From contig JAGQSI010000024.1 in NCBI GenBank assembly GCA_020439605.1, positions 1-12,775 of the forward strand: DNA of 12,775 bases, in the 5' to 3' direction. The position numbers and the translations under genes are program-made. The notes under the pieces are model-generated. The model was not told where the DNA came from, did no database searches, and saw only the letters and a list, made by a program, of their open reading frames with translations. The stretch is from Acidimicrobiales bacterium (GTDB lineage: Bacteria; Actinomycetota; Acidimicrobiia; Acidimicrobiales; Iamiaceae). Position 1 is the stretch's first letter. Each line of letters begins with the position of its first letter. Positions 1 to 5,706 of this stretch are shown here, piece by piece.

Positions 1-85
1 GAACGTCAGGGAAGGCTGTTGCGAGAAACCCCACCGTCAAGCCACACACCAGCACAGCCCAGCCCCCTTTGGGTACGGAACGCAC
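1..85 (-). CDS. Possible N-terminus of a membrane protein, cut by left edge
   Basis: An open frame leaves the window at position 1 on the minus strand. From a GTG at 85-83 it reads about 28 residues beginning MRSVPKGG, followed by a hydrophobic stretch (WAVLVCGLTVGFLATAF) that would make one transmembrane helix. No ribosome binding site is visible before the GTG. The family cannot be identified from so short a piece, and a chance open frame is quite possible. A competing minus frame (stop near 6) reads through the same bases but looks like random Arg/Gly-rich translation. Confidence 0.22.
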   Translation of the reverse strand, partial: MRSVPKGGWAVLVCGLTVGFLATAFPDV

Positions 86-207
86 CCGAAGGGGCGATCT
101 GGCGGAAGTGTGCCCAGAATTGTGTCCAATATCGGCAAGAGCCGCCGGAATTCCCTTGTGGCACAACGATTCGCGGGCCTAGACCACGATCCCCAGAGTC
201 GTGCCCA

Positions 208-343
208 GATGACGATTGATCTGCCCTTGGATGCGTTGCGGCGACTTGATGCCGAGGCGCTGCCGCGAGCTGAGTTCGATATGTGGTCTTCGATGCGTCG
301 TTCGCCAATCGCGCCGAGACAACTTCACCTAGGTCCCGTGACC
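208..343 (+). pseudogene. Decayed, internally deleted vapBC copy
   Basis: This stretch is a diverged relic of the intact vapBC pair at 613-1259. ATGACGATTGATCTG at 209 translates MTIDLPLDALRRLDAEAL and matches the VapB start (VTIDLPLDALHRLEAEAA). The reading then jumps to GAGCTGAGTTCGAT, which matches the VapB end (RAEFD). It jumps again to a segment resembling the VapC active-site region (FDASFANRAE against VDASVVALAE). Last comes CGAGACAACTTCACC followed by GGTCCCGTGACCC, which matches the end of vapC near 1233-1263. At least two internal deletions have removed most of the antitoxin and most of the PIN domain, so no functional product is expected. Order and strand are the same as in the intact pair, suggesting an old tandem duplication or a second insertion. 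Confidence 0.6.
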
Positions 344-599
344 CGCTCGGGTCCAGGTCGCGCTACGCGTCGGGCCATCTAGAGATCTACGGCCGTCTCA
401 CGGGAGACGCTTCGCTGCGCGATGAGACCTAGAGCTGCTCCCGGTGTCGTCCCCGGCCACTGGCCGGTTCATCATCTCCCGTACCTAGATCAAGCAACCC
501 GCTGGGGCGCCTCAGTGAGTGATGCCGGTAGCGGAGCGCGCCGTGAAGCGGACCTCCCCGACGACGACCTTGTGGGGGCCCATGCGCAGCCCGGCGACG
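344..599. other. Gene-free stretch between vapBC relic and intact vapBC
   Basis: No intact gene is supported here. One minus-strand piece (601 down to a stop at 512-514) reads YVAGLRMGPHKVVVGEVRF and then TARSATGITH before its stop. It looks protein-like and could be the C-terminal scrap of a lost gene, but it has no start and no family I recognise. The other open frames are short and compositionally ordinary for high-GC noncoding DNA. Confidence 0.3.
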
Positions 600-605
600 T
601 ATACT
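600..605 (+). promoter_or_regulatory. -10 box of vapBC, leaderless start
   Basis: TATACT is close to the actinobacterial -10 consensus. It ends seven bases before the vapB ATG at 613, so transcription would begin at or next to the start codon. No Shine-Dalgarno sequence precedes the ATG, in agreement with a leaderless mRNA. A convincing -35 element at the usual spacing is not visible. Confidence 0.55.
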
Positions 606-612
606 TGTCGGC

Positions 613-852
613 ATGGCTGTGACGATCGATCTGCCGTTGGATGCCTTGCATCGGCTCGAAGCCGAGGCAGCGCGGCGCGGCGTGGGCATCGAGGTGGTGA
701 TCGCCGAGTTCGCTGGCACGTTGGACGAAGCGGACTCTGATGCGCCTCGGCCCAAGCGGCACCGGTTCGCATTCACCGGCATCGCGGCGTCGGGCGATGG
801 AAGTCTCTCAAAGGACTACAAGGCGATACGTCGAGCCGAGTTCGATACATGA
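613..852 (+). CDS. vapB: VapB-type antitoxin
   Basis: This 79-residue protein is the likely antitoxin for the PIN-domain RNase encoded next to it. The N-terminal part (VTIDLPLDALHRLEAEAARRG, residues 3-23, then a second helix) has the strand-helix-helix look of a ribbon-helix-helix DNA-binding domain. The C-terminal part (FAFTGIAASGDGSLSKDY, then AIRRAEFD) resembles the toxin-wrapping tail of actinobacterial VapB proteins with their F-x-G-x-x-x-SG pattern. The stop overlaps the vapC start as ATGA, so the two are translationally coupled. The ATG at 613 is preferred because a -10 hexamer lies seven bases upstream and the N-terminus aligns with the relic copy. Antitoxins of this type usually repress their own promoter together with the toxin. 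The exact VapB subfamily is not known to me. Confidence 0.8.
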   Translation: MAVTIDLPLDALHRLEAEAARRGVGIEVVIAEFAGTLDEADSDAPRPKRHRFAFTGIAASGDGSLSKDYKAIRRAEFDT

Positions 853-1259
853 TCGTTGTCGACACTGGCCCATTGGTCGCGGCCGCTGATCGAGACGATG
901 CACACCACGAGTCCTGCACAGCATGGTTTGATGCCTGTGACGATGAGATCGTGGTCCCCGCTCCGGTCATTGTGGAGGTTTGCTGGTTGCTTGCTCGACG
1001 CGTCGGCCCGGATGCGGAGTCGGAGTTCCTTGCTCGCTTGTCGGGAAATGATCCGCGCATCGAAGCGCTTAGCGGAGTGGACTACCACCGGGCCTCGGAA
1101 CTTGTCGCCACCTACGCCGATCTCGACCTCGGGTTCGTCGATGCCTCGGTGGTGGCGCTCGCCGAGCGATTTAAGGTCGAGACCGTCGCCACCATCAACC
1201 ATCGGGACTTCCGTGTTGTACGCCCATCTCACCGAGACAGCTTTACCTTGGTCCCGTGA
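849..1259 (+). CDS. vapC: VapC-type PIN-domain toxin (RNase)
   Basis: This is a 136-residue PIN-domain protein, the usual length for VapC toxins, which are Mg2+-dependent RNases that block translation by cutting tRNA or rRNA. Acidic residues expected at the active site are visible: Asp5 in VVDTGPL, Glu43 in VIVEVCWLL, and Asp98 in LGFVDASVVALAE. The C-terminal segment VATINHRDFRVVRP matches the family pattern VATLDrRhFxVVRP, but the usual Asp is Asn117 here; Asp120 is nearby. The C-terminus SFTLVP is typical. Start overlaps the vapB stop (ATGA), giving a two-gene operon. VapB would neutralise it by direct binding. Family assignment is strong; whether it is active given Asn117 is open. Confidence 0.88.
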   Translation: MIVVDTGPLVAAADRDDAHHESCTAWFDACDDEIVVPAPVIVEVCWLLARRVGPDAESEFLARLSGNDPRIEALSGVDYHRASELVATYADLDLGFVDASVVALAERFKVETVATINHRDFRVVRPSHRDSFTLVP

Positions 1260-1692
1260 CCCAGTAGAACGGCGAGAGCGAGGAGGGGTACTGGTCGATC
1301 AGGAACCTCGCTGCGATGGCAAACGTAGATCCGGCGCTCGGTGCCCGGGTGACCATGGCCGAGTTGTTGTAGCGATGGATCGCTGTGAGCGCACCGAGTT
1401 GGGCGCCAACGACGTTGCTTTACACGCGTTCGGCCGAGGACAGGAAGGTCAACCACCGTCGATTGGGACCGTTCGACGTATCCATGGCGTCTTGTATGGT
1501 GCACTGGCTCAGGTGTTGCGCTGAGAGTGGATCTAGCACAACCCAGAGTTGGCAGGTAGTGCCCTGCAGCGGGGAGAGGTTGACGTTCGTAGTGGAGCGC
1601 TTCGGTTCTAACGGGCGCTCGTCGAGGGCCGCGAGGGTCCTGTTCTCGTGCCAACCAAGACCAGTCCTCCTCAACAGGTCGTGCTGGACCCG
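1246..1692 (-). pseudogene. Possible decayed gene with an in-frame stop
   Basis: In one minus-strand frame the translation looks protein-like but is broken by a TAA near 1420-1422. Upstream of the stop it reads among others CQLWVVLDPLSAQHLSQCTI and DTSNGPNRRWLTFLSSAERV. Downstream of it come SNVVGAQLGALTAIHRYNNS and FAIAARFLIDQYPSSLSPFY, ending at a stop near 1246 inside the vapC 3' end. No family is recognised and no start with a ribosome binding site is visible. Overlapping frames on both strands are also open, as is common at this GC content, so the call is weak. Confidence 0.18.
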
Positions 1693-1836
1693 TCAACTCA
1701 CGCTCTTGTCGTTGAGCGCTACTCCTGGGTGCGATGGACAGACGCTGCGATATCGTGCGAGTTTGTTTTCACCTCCGACCTGAGGACCACCGCTCTGGAA
1801 TGTGCTTCCCGTCTCAGAGACTCCGCAGGACGCTTG
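1260..1836. other. Long gap without an intact gene
   Basis: Apart from the possible broken frame described at 1246-1692, I see no supported gene, RNA or repeat here. A plus-strand frame (1648-2217) is open for 189 codons. It runs antisense through the better-supported membrane protein at 1837-2319, has no recognisable motif, and is most likely a shadow. Confidence 0.4.
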
Positions 1837-2319
1837 TCACTCAACTTTGAGTTTTGCGCATCTTCGGGCACTGTCGCACACGGCCACTACGCCAGGCTTC
1901 ACGTCCGATGGCAGTGTGAAGGTCGTCTCTGCGTTGAGGGCGCATGGAACGCCGGTGAAATACGTTTCGGTTTGCCAGATTTTCCACCATTGTTGAGTGT
2001 CGCGAGAGAAGGAATCGCCGACTGCGCTGCCGTTGTGGGTCCGGTTCCACTGACCAGCGATGGCGGGTTCCCATATGGACACGATCAACGGGCCACAGGT
2101 GCCGCCGGGGTCGCGTACGGTCACCTGCTCGACGGCAGCCACCGTGCCTTCGGCTCCCTCGTAGGGGAAGTCGAGTCGATTACGCCAGACGCTGTAGGTG
2201 ATGGCGAGAGCAACTAGCAGTACGAGGCACGCTGCCACTCGGACGGGCCAACGGCGCCGGGACCTCTCCAAAGCTTCGCCTGTGGCGCTCATGATCGGTG
2301 GATCATTGCCCTCTTGCAC
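1837..2319 (-). CDS. Membrane-anchored hypothetical protein
   Basis: This protein of about 160 residues has a charged N-terminus (EALERSRRRWP), then one strongly hydrophobic helix (about residues 26-44, VRVAACLVLLVALAITYSVW), and a C-terminal domain of about 115 residues expected outside the membrane. Four cysteines lie in the outer part (GGTCGP, GVPCAL, AVCDSARRC) and could form disulfides. No named family is recognised. The start is uncertain. GTG at 2319 has a weak -10-like CACAAT six bases upstream (2331-2326), which fits a leaderless mRNA; ATG at 2292 would give a protein nine residues shorter. The opposite strand is also open here, but only this frame gives a clean inside-helix-outside layout. 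Confidence 0.6.
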   Translation of the reverse strand: MQEGNDPPIMSATGEALERSRRRWPVRVAACLVLLVALAITYSVWRNRLDFPYEGAEGTVAAVEQVTVRDPGGTCGPLIVSIWEPAIAGQWNRTHNGSAVGDSFSRDTQQWWKIWQTETYFTGVPCALNAETTFTLPSDVKPGVVAVCDSARRCAKLKVE

Positions 2320-2812
2320 GCGCTCATTGTGGCACCTGTGTCGACTGAGCGCGTGAAGACTGCCGAGGGTTCGCTTTCCTGGCCATGTTCGACCTTTCGC
2401 ATCTCACCCTGGTCTTCGTCGACCTCTTCTGCCTCGCATGCATCCTCTCCAGAGGCTGGAGTGAATGTCCGGTTGCGTCCTACGCCCCGAGGCATCGGAG
2501 TTGGGACCTTGCCCACGCTCTGATCGGGTCGCGTTGATTGCTCGCAGAATCCATCGATGAGTTACGACTTGAGAGGGAAGCCGCCGAGCGCTTGGCCTGA
2601 CCCCAATTTGTGGCGTCATCGACATGCTGATGACATGTGATGGCAAGTGCTTCTCGTCTCTCCGTCTCGTCCTTCGTTCAGTGTGAGTCAGGAAACGTGT
2701 TGTCCATGTAACCCAGGTGAGATGGTGAGTAGGGCAGCAGTGTCCACATGGTCGGGCTGCACGGATCATGTTTCGGTTGACCAATCGGCAATTGTGGGCG
2801 AGCCTGTGAAGC
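2320..2812. other. Intergenic stretch with possible small-ORF remnants
   Basis: No intact gene of normal size is supported. Two small plus-strand readings are mildly protein-like. One runs from ATG 2385 (MFDLSHLTLVFVDLFCLACI) to a TGA at 2535-2537 and continues in the same frame as LLAESIDELRLEREAAERLA to a TGA at 2598-2600. The other runs from ATG 2557 to TGA 2638-2640 (MSYDLRGKPPSAWPDPNLWR plus seven residues). Neither has a ribosome binding site or a known family. The last 40 bases contain TTGACC (2777-2782), a possible -35 element for the lipoprotein at 2813, without a clear -10 partner. Confidence 0.25.
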
Positions 2813-3595
2813 ATGCGGACAAACTTCACTGAGACGAGACCAAACCGGACAAGGCGCAGGGCGCTCGCTGCGATTGCATTACTGGCGACACTCTCTCTGG
2901 GCGCGTGCAGTAGTGGGTCCAGCTCCGATTCATCAAGTAAGGCCACCACTACAACCGAGATGACCACCGCGAAGGCCACGACGACAACCGTCGCTGCCAC
3001 AACTGATCCCGAGAAGGCAGACGACGCAGTAACAAAGGCGTCGCTGGCACTCGTGTTTGAGGAGGGGGCCTTCCCAGACGGGTGGACGGTATCCAAGCCC
3101 GCTGAGCCCTACACCACCAAGGGCATTGCCATTGATGACTGTTTCAACCCGGAGGGTGGCCTCTTGGCCCAACAGCCACTGGGTTCTGCCGCCGCAGGGC
3201 CGACTATGAAGATGGGCGAGGTGCCATTCTTCATCTCAACTTGGGCGGTCACGTTCACCAGCGAAGACGATGCCAAGACCTGGGCCAAGAGCATGACCGA
3301 TGCTGAGTCCATCGAGTGTCGCCGTTCTGCGTTGGAGGGCAACAACGACTTCGAAGTGCGACAGTTAGAAGTCGACCCGACTTCTGGGCGTGTAGGTGAG
3401 GATGGCCGTGAAGCGGTCATCAACTTTGAGTTTGTTGAAAATGGCGTGGTCGGCGCGACGATGCGCGTGGATGTCTATCGCAAGGGAGCGAGCGTGCTGA
3501 CAGTAACCATGCAACTTGGCGGGATGACCCAGGAACAGGCGGACGCGGGGACCGCTGTCGAAGCCGAGTTGCGAGGCCTAGTGCTGGGTTCTTGA
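2813..3595 (+). CDS. Predicted secreted lipoprotein, function unknown
   Basis: This 260-residue protein has a lipoprotein signal peptide: a basic N-terminus with RTRRR, the hydrophobic run ALAAIALLATLSLGA, and a lipobox LGAC with Cys32 as the lipidated residue. A low-complexity Ser/Thr linker (about residues 33-65, SSGSSSDSSSKATTTT and similar) follows and should hold the folded part away from the membrane. The folded domain from about residue 70 to the end has two cysteines (Cys110 and Cys169) that could pair. It contains a segment TSEDDAKTWAKSMTDAESIE resembling parts of actinobacterial sensor-like lipoproteins, but no family can be named. The ATG at 2813 gives a complete signal peptide, although no strong ribosome binding site precedes it. 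The gene converges on the carbohydrate-binding lipoprotein gene at 3681-4859 and shares its terminator. Confidence 0.78.
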   Translation: MRTNFTETRPNRTRRRALAAIALLATLSLGACSSGSSSDSSSKATTTTEMTTAKATTTTVAATTDPEKADDAVTKASLALVFEEGAFPDGWTVSKPAEPYTTKGIAIDDCFNPEGGLLAQQPLGSAAAGPTMKMGEVPFFISTWAVTFTSEDDAKTWAKSMTDAESIECRRSALEGNNDFEVRQLEVDPTSGRVGEDGREAVINFEFVENGVVGATMRVDVYRKGASVLTVTMQLGGMTQEQADAGTAVEAELRGLVLGS

Positions 3596-3630
3596 AGCTC
3601 GCTGCATTGCCGGACATCTGAATCCGGAGA

Positions 3631-3673
3631 CGAAAGCGCCGGCATCGCAGGGGGAACGATGCCGGCGCTTTCG
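3631..3673. terminator. Bidirectional terminator, perfect 17-bp stem
   Basis: CGAAAGCGCCGGCATCG (3631-3647) and CGATGCCGGCGCTTTCG (3657-3673) are exact reverse complements separated by a nine-base loop. The hairpin lies between two convergent lipoprotein genes, 36 bases after one stop and 8 bases before the other, so it can serve both. There is no clear U tract on either side, as is common in high-GC actinomycetes. A smaller arm pair CCGGA/TCCGG at 3610-3614 and 3623-3627 precedes it. Confidence 0.85.
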
Positions 3674-3680
3674 GAGCGGA

Positions 3681-4859
3681 TTAGTTGCCTCCGGGGCCTC
3701 CGCCAAAGCCGGGGCCGCCACCACCAGGGCCGCCCATCATGGAGTTGGTGAGTTCGGTGACGGACTCGCCGTTGACGGTGACGGTGGCACCGGTCATGGT
3801 TCCGGTTCCATCGAAATCGAATGCGGATCCTGCGGTGATGTCGAGGGTGCCGCCGGTGATGTTCAGGTCTCCGTTGCTGTCTATGGCGTCGGTGTCTCCG
3901 GCACCCATCACGATTGTGATGTTGCCACCGTTGATCGTGATGCTGAGACCGGTTGTGATGATGTTGGAAGCAGCCGCATTGATGCCGTCATCTGATGCAT
4001 TGATCGTGATGTCTCCGCCGTCTATCACGATTACTGGGGCTTCGATTCCTTCGACCGATTCAACGATGTTGATCGTGCCGCCGGTGATTGAGAGGTGTTG
4101 TTCGGCCTTGATCGCATCGTCTCCGGTGGTGATGGTGATGTCCCCATCGTTGATGGCAAGACGACCTTTGCCGAGGTCTGTGTCGTTGGAGGATTTCATG
4201 GCGTCGCCAGTCGCATCGATCGTGATGGTTCCACCGTTGACGGTCAAGGAATCCTTGCCTCGGATGGCGTCATCCACGCTGGTTATGTCCAAGGTGCCGG
4301 ACTCGATCCACAGGTCGTCCTTGCCTACGATGGCGTCAGCAAACTTGTCGTCAACATTGAGTGTTCCAGCGCCCGTAACCACTAGAGCATCGGATGAGTA
4401 GATCGCTCCATCGATTTCCTCGTCATCTCTCGTGGATGCATCAGTCACCTTGTTGGTGCTGCCATCAGCAATTTCCAGCACCGCCAGTTCCGCGTTGTCC
4501 ACCTGAATGGCCGCGCCAGTAGAGCTTGTAATGGTTGCTCCGTCGAGGATGATCCGCACACTGCCTTCAGTGTCAACCGTGACAGATCCGGTAGTGGTGC
4601 CGCTGAGAACATAGGTGCCAGCCTCGCTCACCTTCAGACCTTCGTTGGTGAGACTTACATCCGTGCTGGGTAGATCGGACCAGTCCATCTCGGGGGCGGG
4701 TTCGCTCTCAACCGTGACAGCGGTGCTCGTAGCTGATGAAGAGGTGGTTGCGCCTGATTGGTTGGACGAGCCGCTGTTCGAACAGCTCGCCAGAACCAAC
4801 AACGCGCTCAATGCCAACGCTGCGCCGTAACGCTTTTTGGTTTTCGCAACTTTGTTCAT
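3681..4859 (-). CDS. Carbohydrate-binding beta-helix lipoprotein (Cthe_2159-like)
   Basis: The 392-residue protein carries a lipoprotein signal (KKRYGAALALSALLVLASC, lipobox LASC, Cys26) and a Ser/Thr-rich linker to about residue 60. Then comes a long run of repeated beta-strand turns of the type GGTITIDA-GDAMKS, GDITITTGDDAIKA and GGDITINASDDGINA. This repetitive G-x-I/L-x-I pattern with Asp-Asp-Ala/Gly-Ile turns is characteristic of the carbohydrate-binding Cthe_2159 family, whose founding member binds acidic polysaccharide and folds as a right-handed parallel beta-helix. The acidic turns could bind Ca2+. The tail is a Gly/Pro-rich sequence (GGPGGGGPGFGGGPGGN) after the helix. A purine-rich GAAGA lies about seven bases before the ATG as a modest ribosome binding site. 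The protein probably sits on the cell surface and binds polysaccharide; the ligand is unknown. Confidence 0.85.
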   Translation of the reverse strand: MNKVAKTKKRYGAALALSALLVLASCSNSGSSNQSGATTSSSATSTAVTVESEPAPEMDWSDLPSTDVSLTNEGLKVSEAGTYVLSGTTTGSVTVDTEGSVRIILDGATITSSTGAAIQVDNAELAVLEIADGSTNKVTDASTRDDEEIDGAIYSSDALVVTGAGTLNVDDKFADAIVGKDDLWIESGTLDITSVDDAIRGKDSLTVNGGTITIDATGDAMKSSNDTDLGKGRLAINDGDITITTGDDAIKAEQHLSITGGTINIVESVEGIEAPVIVIDGGDITINASDDGINAAASNIITTGLSITINGGNITIVMGAGDTDAIDSNGDLNITGGTLDITAGSAFDFDGTGTMTGATVTVNGESVTELTNSMMGGPGGGGPGFGGGPGGN

Positions 4860-4948
4860 GTTCGTCTTCTTTCATGGGCTCGGGAGGAGATTTGAAAGTG
4901 AAGATACGACGGGTGTTTGTGCTCGCTGGGTGAGGTATCTGTGAGTTT

Positions 4949-4992
4949 CCGGTGAATCCGGCGAGTGCCGGGGGAGTGACTCCCATCACCGG
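4949..4992. other. Compact three-stem inverted-repeat structure
   Basis: An outer 7-bp stem, CCGGTGA (4949-4955) with TCACCGG (4986-4992), encloses two hairpins. One is CCGGC/GCCGG (4958-4962 and 4967-4971, loop GAGT); the other is GGGAG/CTCCC (4972-4976 and 4980-4984, loop TGA). On either strand this could fold as a small three-way junction. It lies just past the stop of the RelE-type toxin gene (5005) and upstream of the carbohydrate-binding lipoprotein gene, so its simplest role is terminator for the toxin-antitoxin operon. It has no U tract. Confidence 0.5.
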
Positions 4993-5004
4993 CCGCTAGG
5001 CGGA

Positions 5005-5283
5005 TCAGCGGGGCCGGTAAACGCTGGATCGATGGTCAATGCGCAGAACGATCACAGCTCTGTCACGCTCAATGATCTCGTAGACCACTCGGTATGCACC
5101 TCGGCGAGCGCTGTGGAGTCCCTCTAACTCACGTTGTAGCTGTCCGCCGACTCGCTGCGGGTTCTCTACGAGAGCCGTTACCATGAACTCAACGATTGCC
5201 GCCGCTACAGCTTCGGGAACGCGTTCTAGCTGACGCTGAGCCGGCCCGGTAACACGTAACTCGTATGGTCCATCGCTGGTCAC
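5005..5283 (-). CDS. relE: RelE/ParE-family toxin
   Basis: This 92-residue protein has the layout of a RelE/ParE toxin: an N-terminal strand YELRVTGPAQRQLERVPEAV, two helices, then LQRELEGLHSARRGAYRVVYEI and a final VIVLRIDHRSSVYRPR. The basic and aromatic residues near Arg60/Arg61, Arg81 and Tyr89 sit where RelE-type mRNA interferases have catalytic residues, and IDHRSSVYR matches the common HR-x-x-vYR ending. RelE toxins cut mRNA in the ribosomal A site; ParE relatives poison gyrase, so the exact target is not certain. The GTG start overlaps the antitoxin stop (GTGA), so it is the second gene of the operon and translationally coupled. Family call is strong; the subfamily symbol is tentative. 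Confidence 0.85.
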   Translation of the reverse strand: MTSDGPYELRVTGPAQRQLERVPEAVAAAIVEFMVTALVENPQRVGGQLQRELEGLHSARRGAYRVVYEIIERDRAVIVLRIDHRSSVYRPR

Positions 5284-5552
5284 CGTTGGGTGAACCGGGA
5301 GCGCAATTCGTTGCCGGTGACGTAGTCGCCGCGGGCATGGGCCTCGCGAGCTTCAGCGAGCTCTCCCATGGCGACCGGATCGGAAAGCAGTTCAAGAGTG
5401 TCCTCAAGCGACGCGAGCTCGTCGGGGCTGATCATCACCGCCGCTGGGCGGCCATTGCGGGTCACAACGATCCGGTCTTGGGTGTGCTCCACTCGGTCCA
5501 CCATCTCAGAGAACTTCGACTTCACATGGGCGAGGGGCAAAGTCTCAGACAT
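5280..5552 (-). CDS. Phd/YefM-family antitoxin
   Basis: The start is placed at ATG 5552, giving 90 residues beginning MSETLPLAHVKSKFSEMVDRV. An upstream frame extension to 5627 lacks family similarity and would include the promoter. The N-terminal part contains the Phd/YefM DNA-binding fold (LAHVKSKFSEMVDRVEHTQD, then IVVTRNGRPAAVMISPDELASLEDTLELL), with the typical R-N-G-x-P-A-A-V-x-x-S motif around residues 37-48. The C-terminal tail (AREAHARGDYVTGNELRSRF) would wrap the toxin. It is first in the operon with the RelE-type toxin and overlaps it by four bases. TATAAT ends seven bases upstream of the ATG, and a perfect 12-bp palindrome sits just beyond it, so autorepression is likely. Confidence 0.85.
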   Translation of the reverse strand: MSETLPLAHVKSKFSEMVDRVEHTQDRIVVTRNGRPAAVMISPDELASLEDTLELLSDPVAMGELAEAREAHARGDYVTGNELRSRFTQR

Positions 5553-5559
5553 GACCAAT

Positions 5560-5584
5560 ATTATAGTCATTGCAAAGCGCTTTG
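5560..5584 (-). promoter_or_regulatory. Antitoxin promoter with palindromic operator
   Basis: On the minus strand TATAAT (5565-5560) is a perfect -10 hexamer ending seven bases before the antitoxin ATG at 5552, which implies a leaderless transcript. TAGACA (5590-5585) is a possible -35 at 19-bp spacing. Between them lies CAAAGCGCTTTG (5573-5584), a perfect 12-bp palindrome. A repressor there would block RNA polymerase, as expected for autoregulation by a Phd-type antitoxin. The operator role is inferred from position and symmetry. Confidence 0.6.
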
Positions 5585-5659
5585 TGTCTAGCGATACCCG
5601 TAAGCCAGCGATGGCCTCTAGACGCAAGGCGGATTGGTAGCGCCAGCGTTTAGCACTGA

Positions 5660-5699
5660 TTGATGACCCTTGACGCGCGTGTAATTACACGGGTGTGAT
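5660..5699 (+). promoter_or_regulatory. nrdA promoter region, probably leaderless
   Basis: TTGACG (5670-5675) is a good -35. With 18-bp spacing TGTGAT (5694-5699) is the matching -10-like hexamer, and it ends seven bases before the ATG at 5707. An alternative pair is TTGATG (5660-5665) with TAATTA (5682-5687), which would start transcription near the GTG codons at 5693-5697. Either pair yields an mRNA with almost no leader. No cobalamin riboswitch or Shine-Dalgarno sequence is present before nrdA. Confidence 0.5.
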
Positions 5700-5704
5700 T
5701 GCAC
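5679..5704 (+). promoter_or_regulatory. Tandem 12-bp operator-like boxes before nrdA
   Basis: GTGTAATTACAC (5679-5690) is a perfect palindrome. GTGTGATTGCAC (5693-5704) matches it at 10 of 12 positions. The two boxes start 14 bp apart and lie between the -35 element and the ATG of nrdA. Such spacing over the -10 region fits a repressor binding site. They do not match the NrdR box, whose half sites are inverted relative to these. The B12-binding regulator encoded downstream of nrdB is a natural candidate ligand, but this is inference. Confidence 0.55.
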
Positions 5705-5706
5705 CT

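Noticed and set aside
1648..2217. Plus-strand frame of 189 codons
   Set aside because: It overlaps antisense the membrane-anchored protein (1837-2319), has no motif or ribosome binding site, and its end falls inside that gene's N-terminal coding part.
2404..3096. Long minus-strand frame of 230 codons
   Set aside because: It runs antisense to the lipoprotein gene at 2813-3595, where the plus strand gives a clear signal peptide, lipobox and linker. Its translation is low-complexity (VVVAFAVVISVVVV from the Ser/Thr linker) and has no domain.
3685..4401. Plus-strand frame of 238 codons rich in Pro, Val and Met
   Set aside because: It is the mirror of the repetitive carbohydrate-binding lipoprotein on the minus strand; its apparent repeats come from that gene's beta-helix repeats.
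5553..5568. Possible NrdR box (AATATTATAG) near the nrdA side
   Set aside because: It matches the NrdR consensus poorly, has no second box at the usual spacing, lies about 140 bp from nrdA, and is better explained as the -10 region of the antitoxin promoter.
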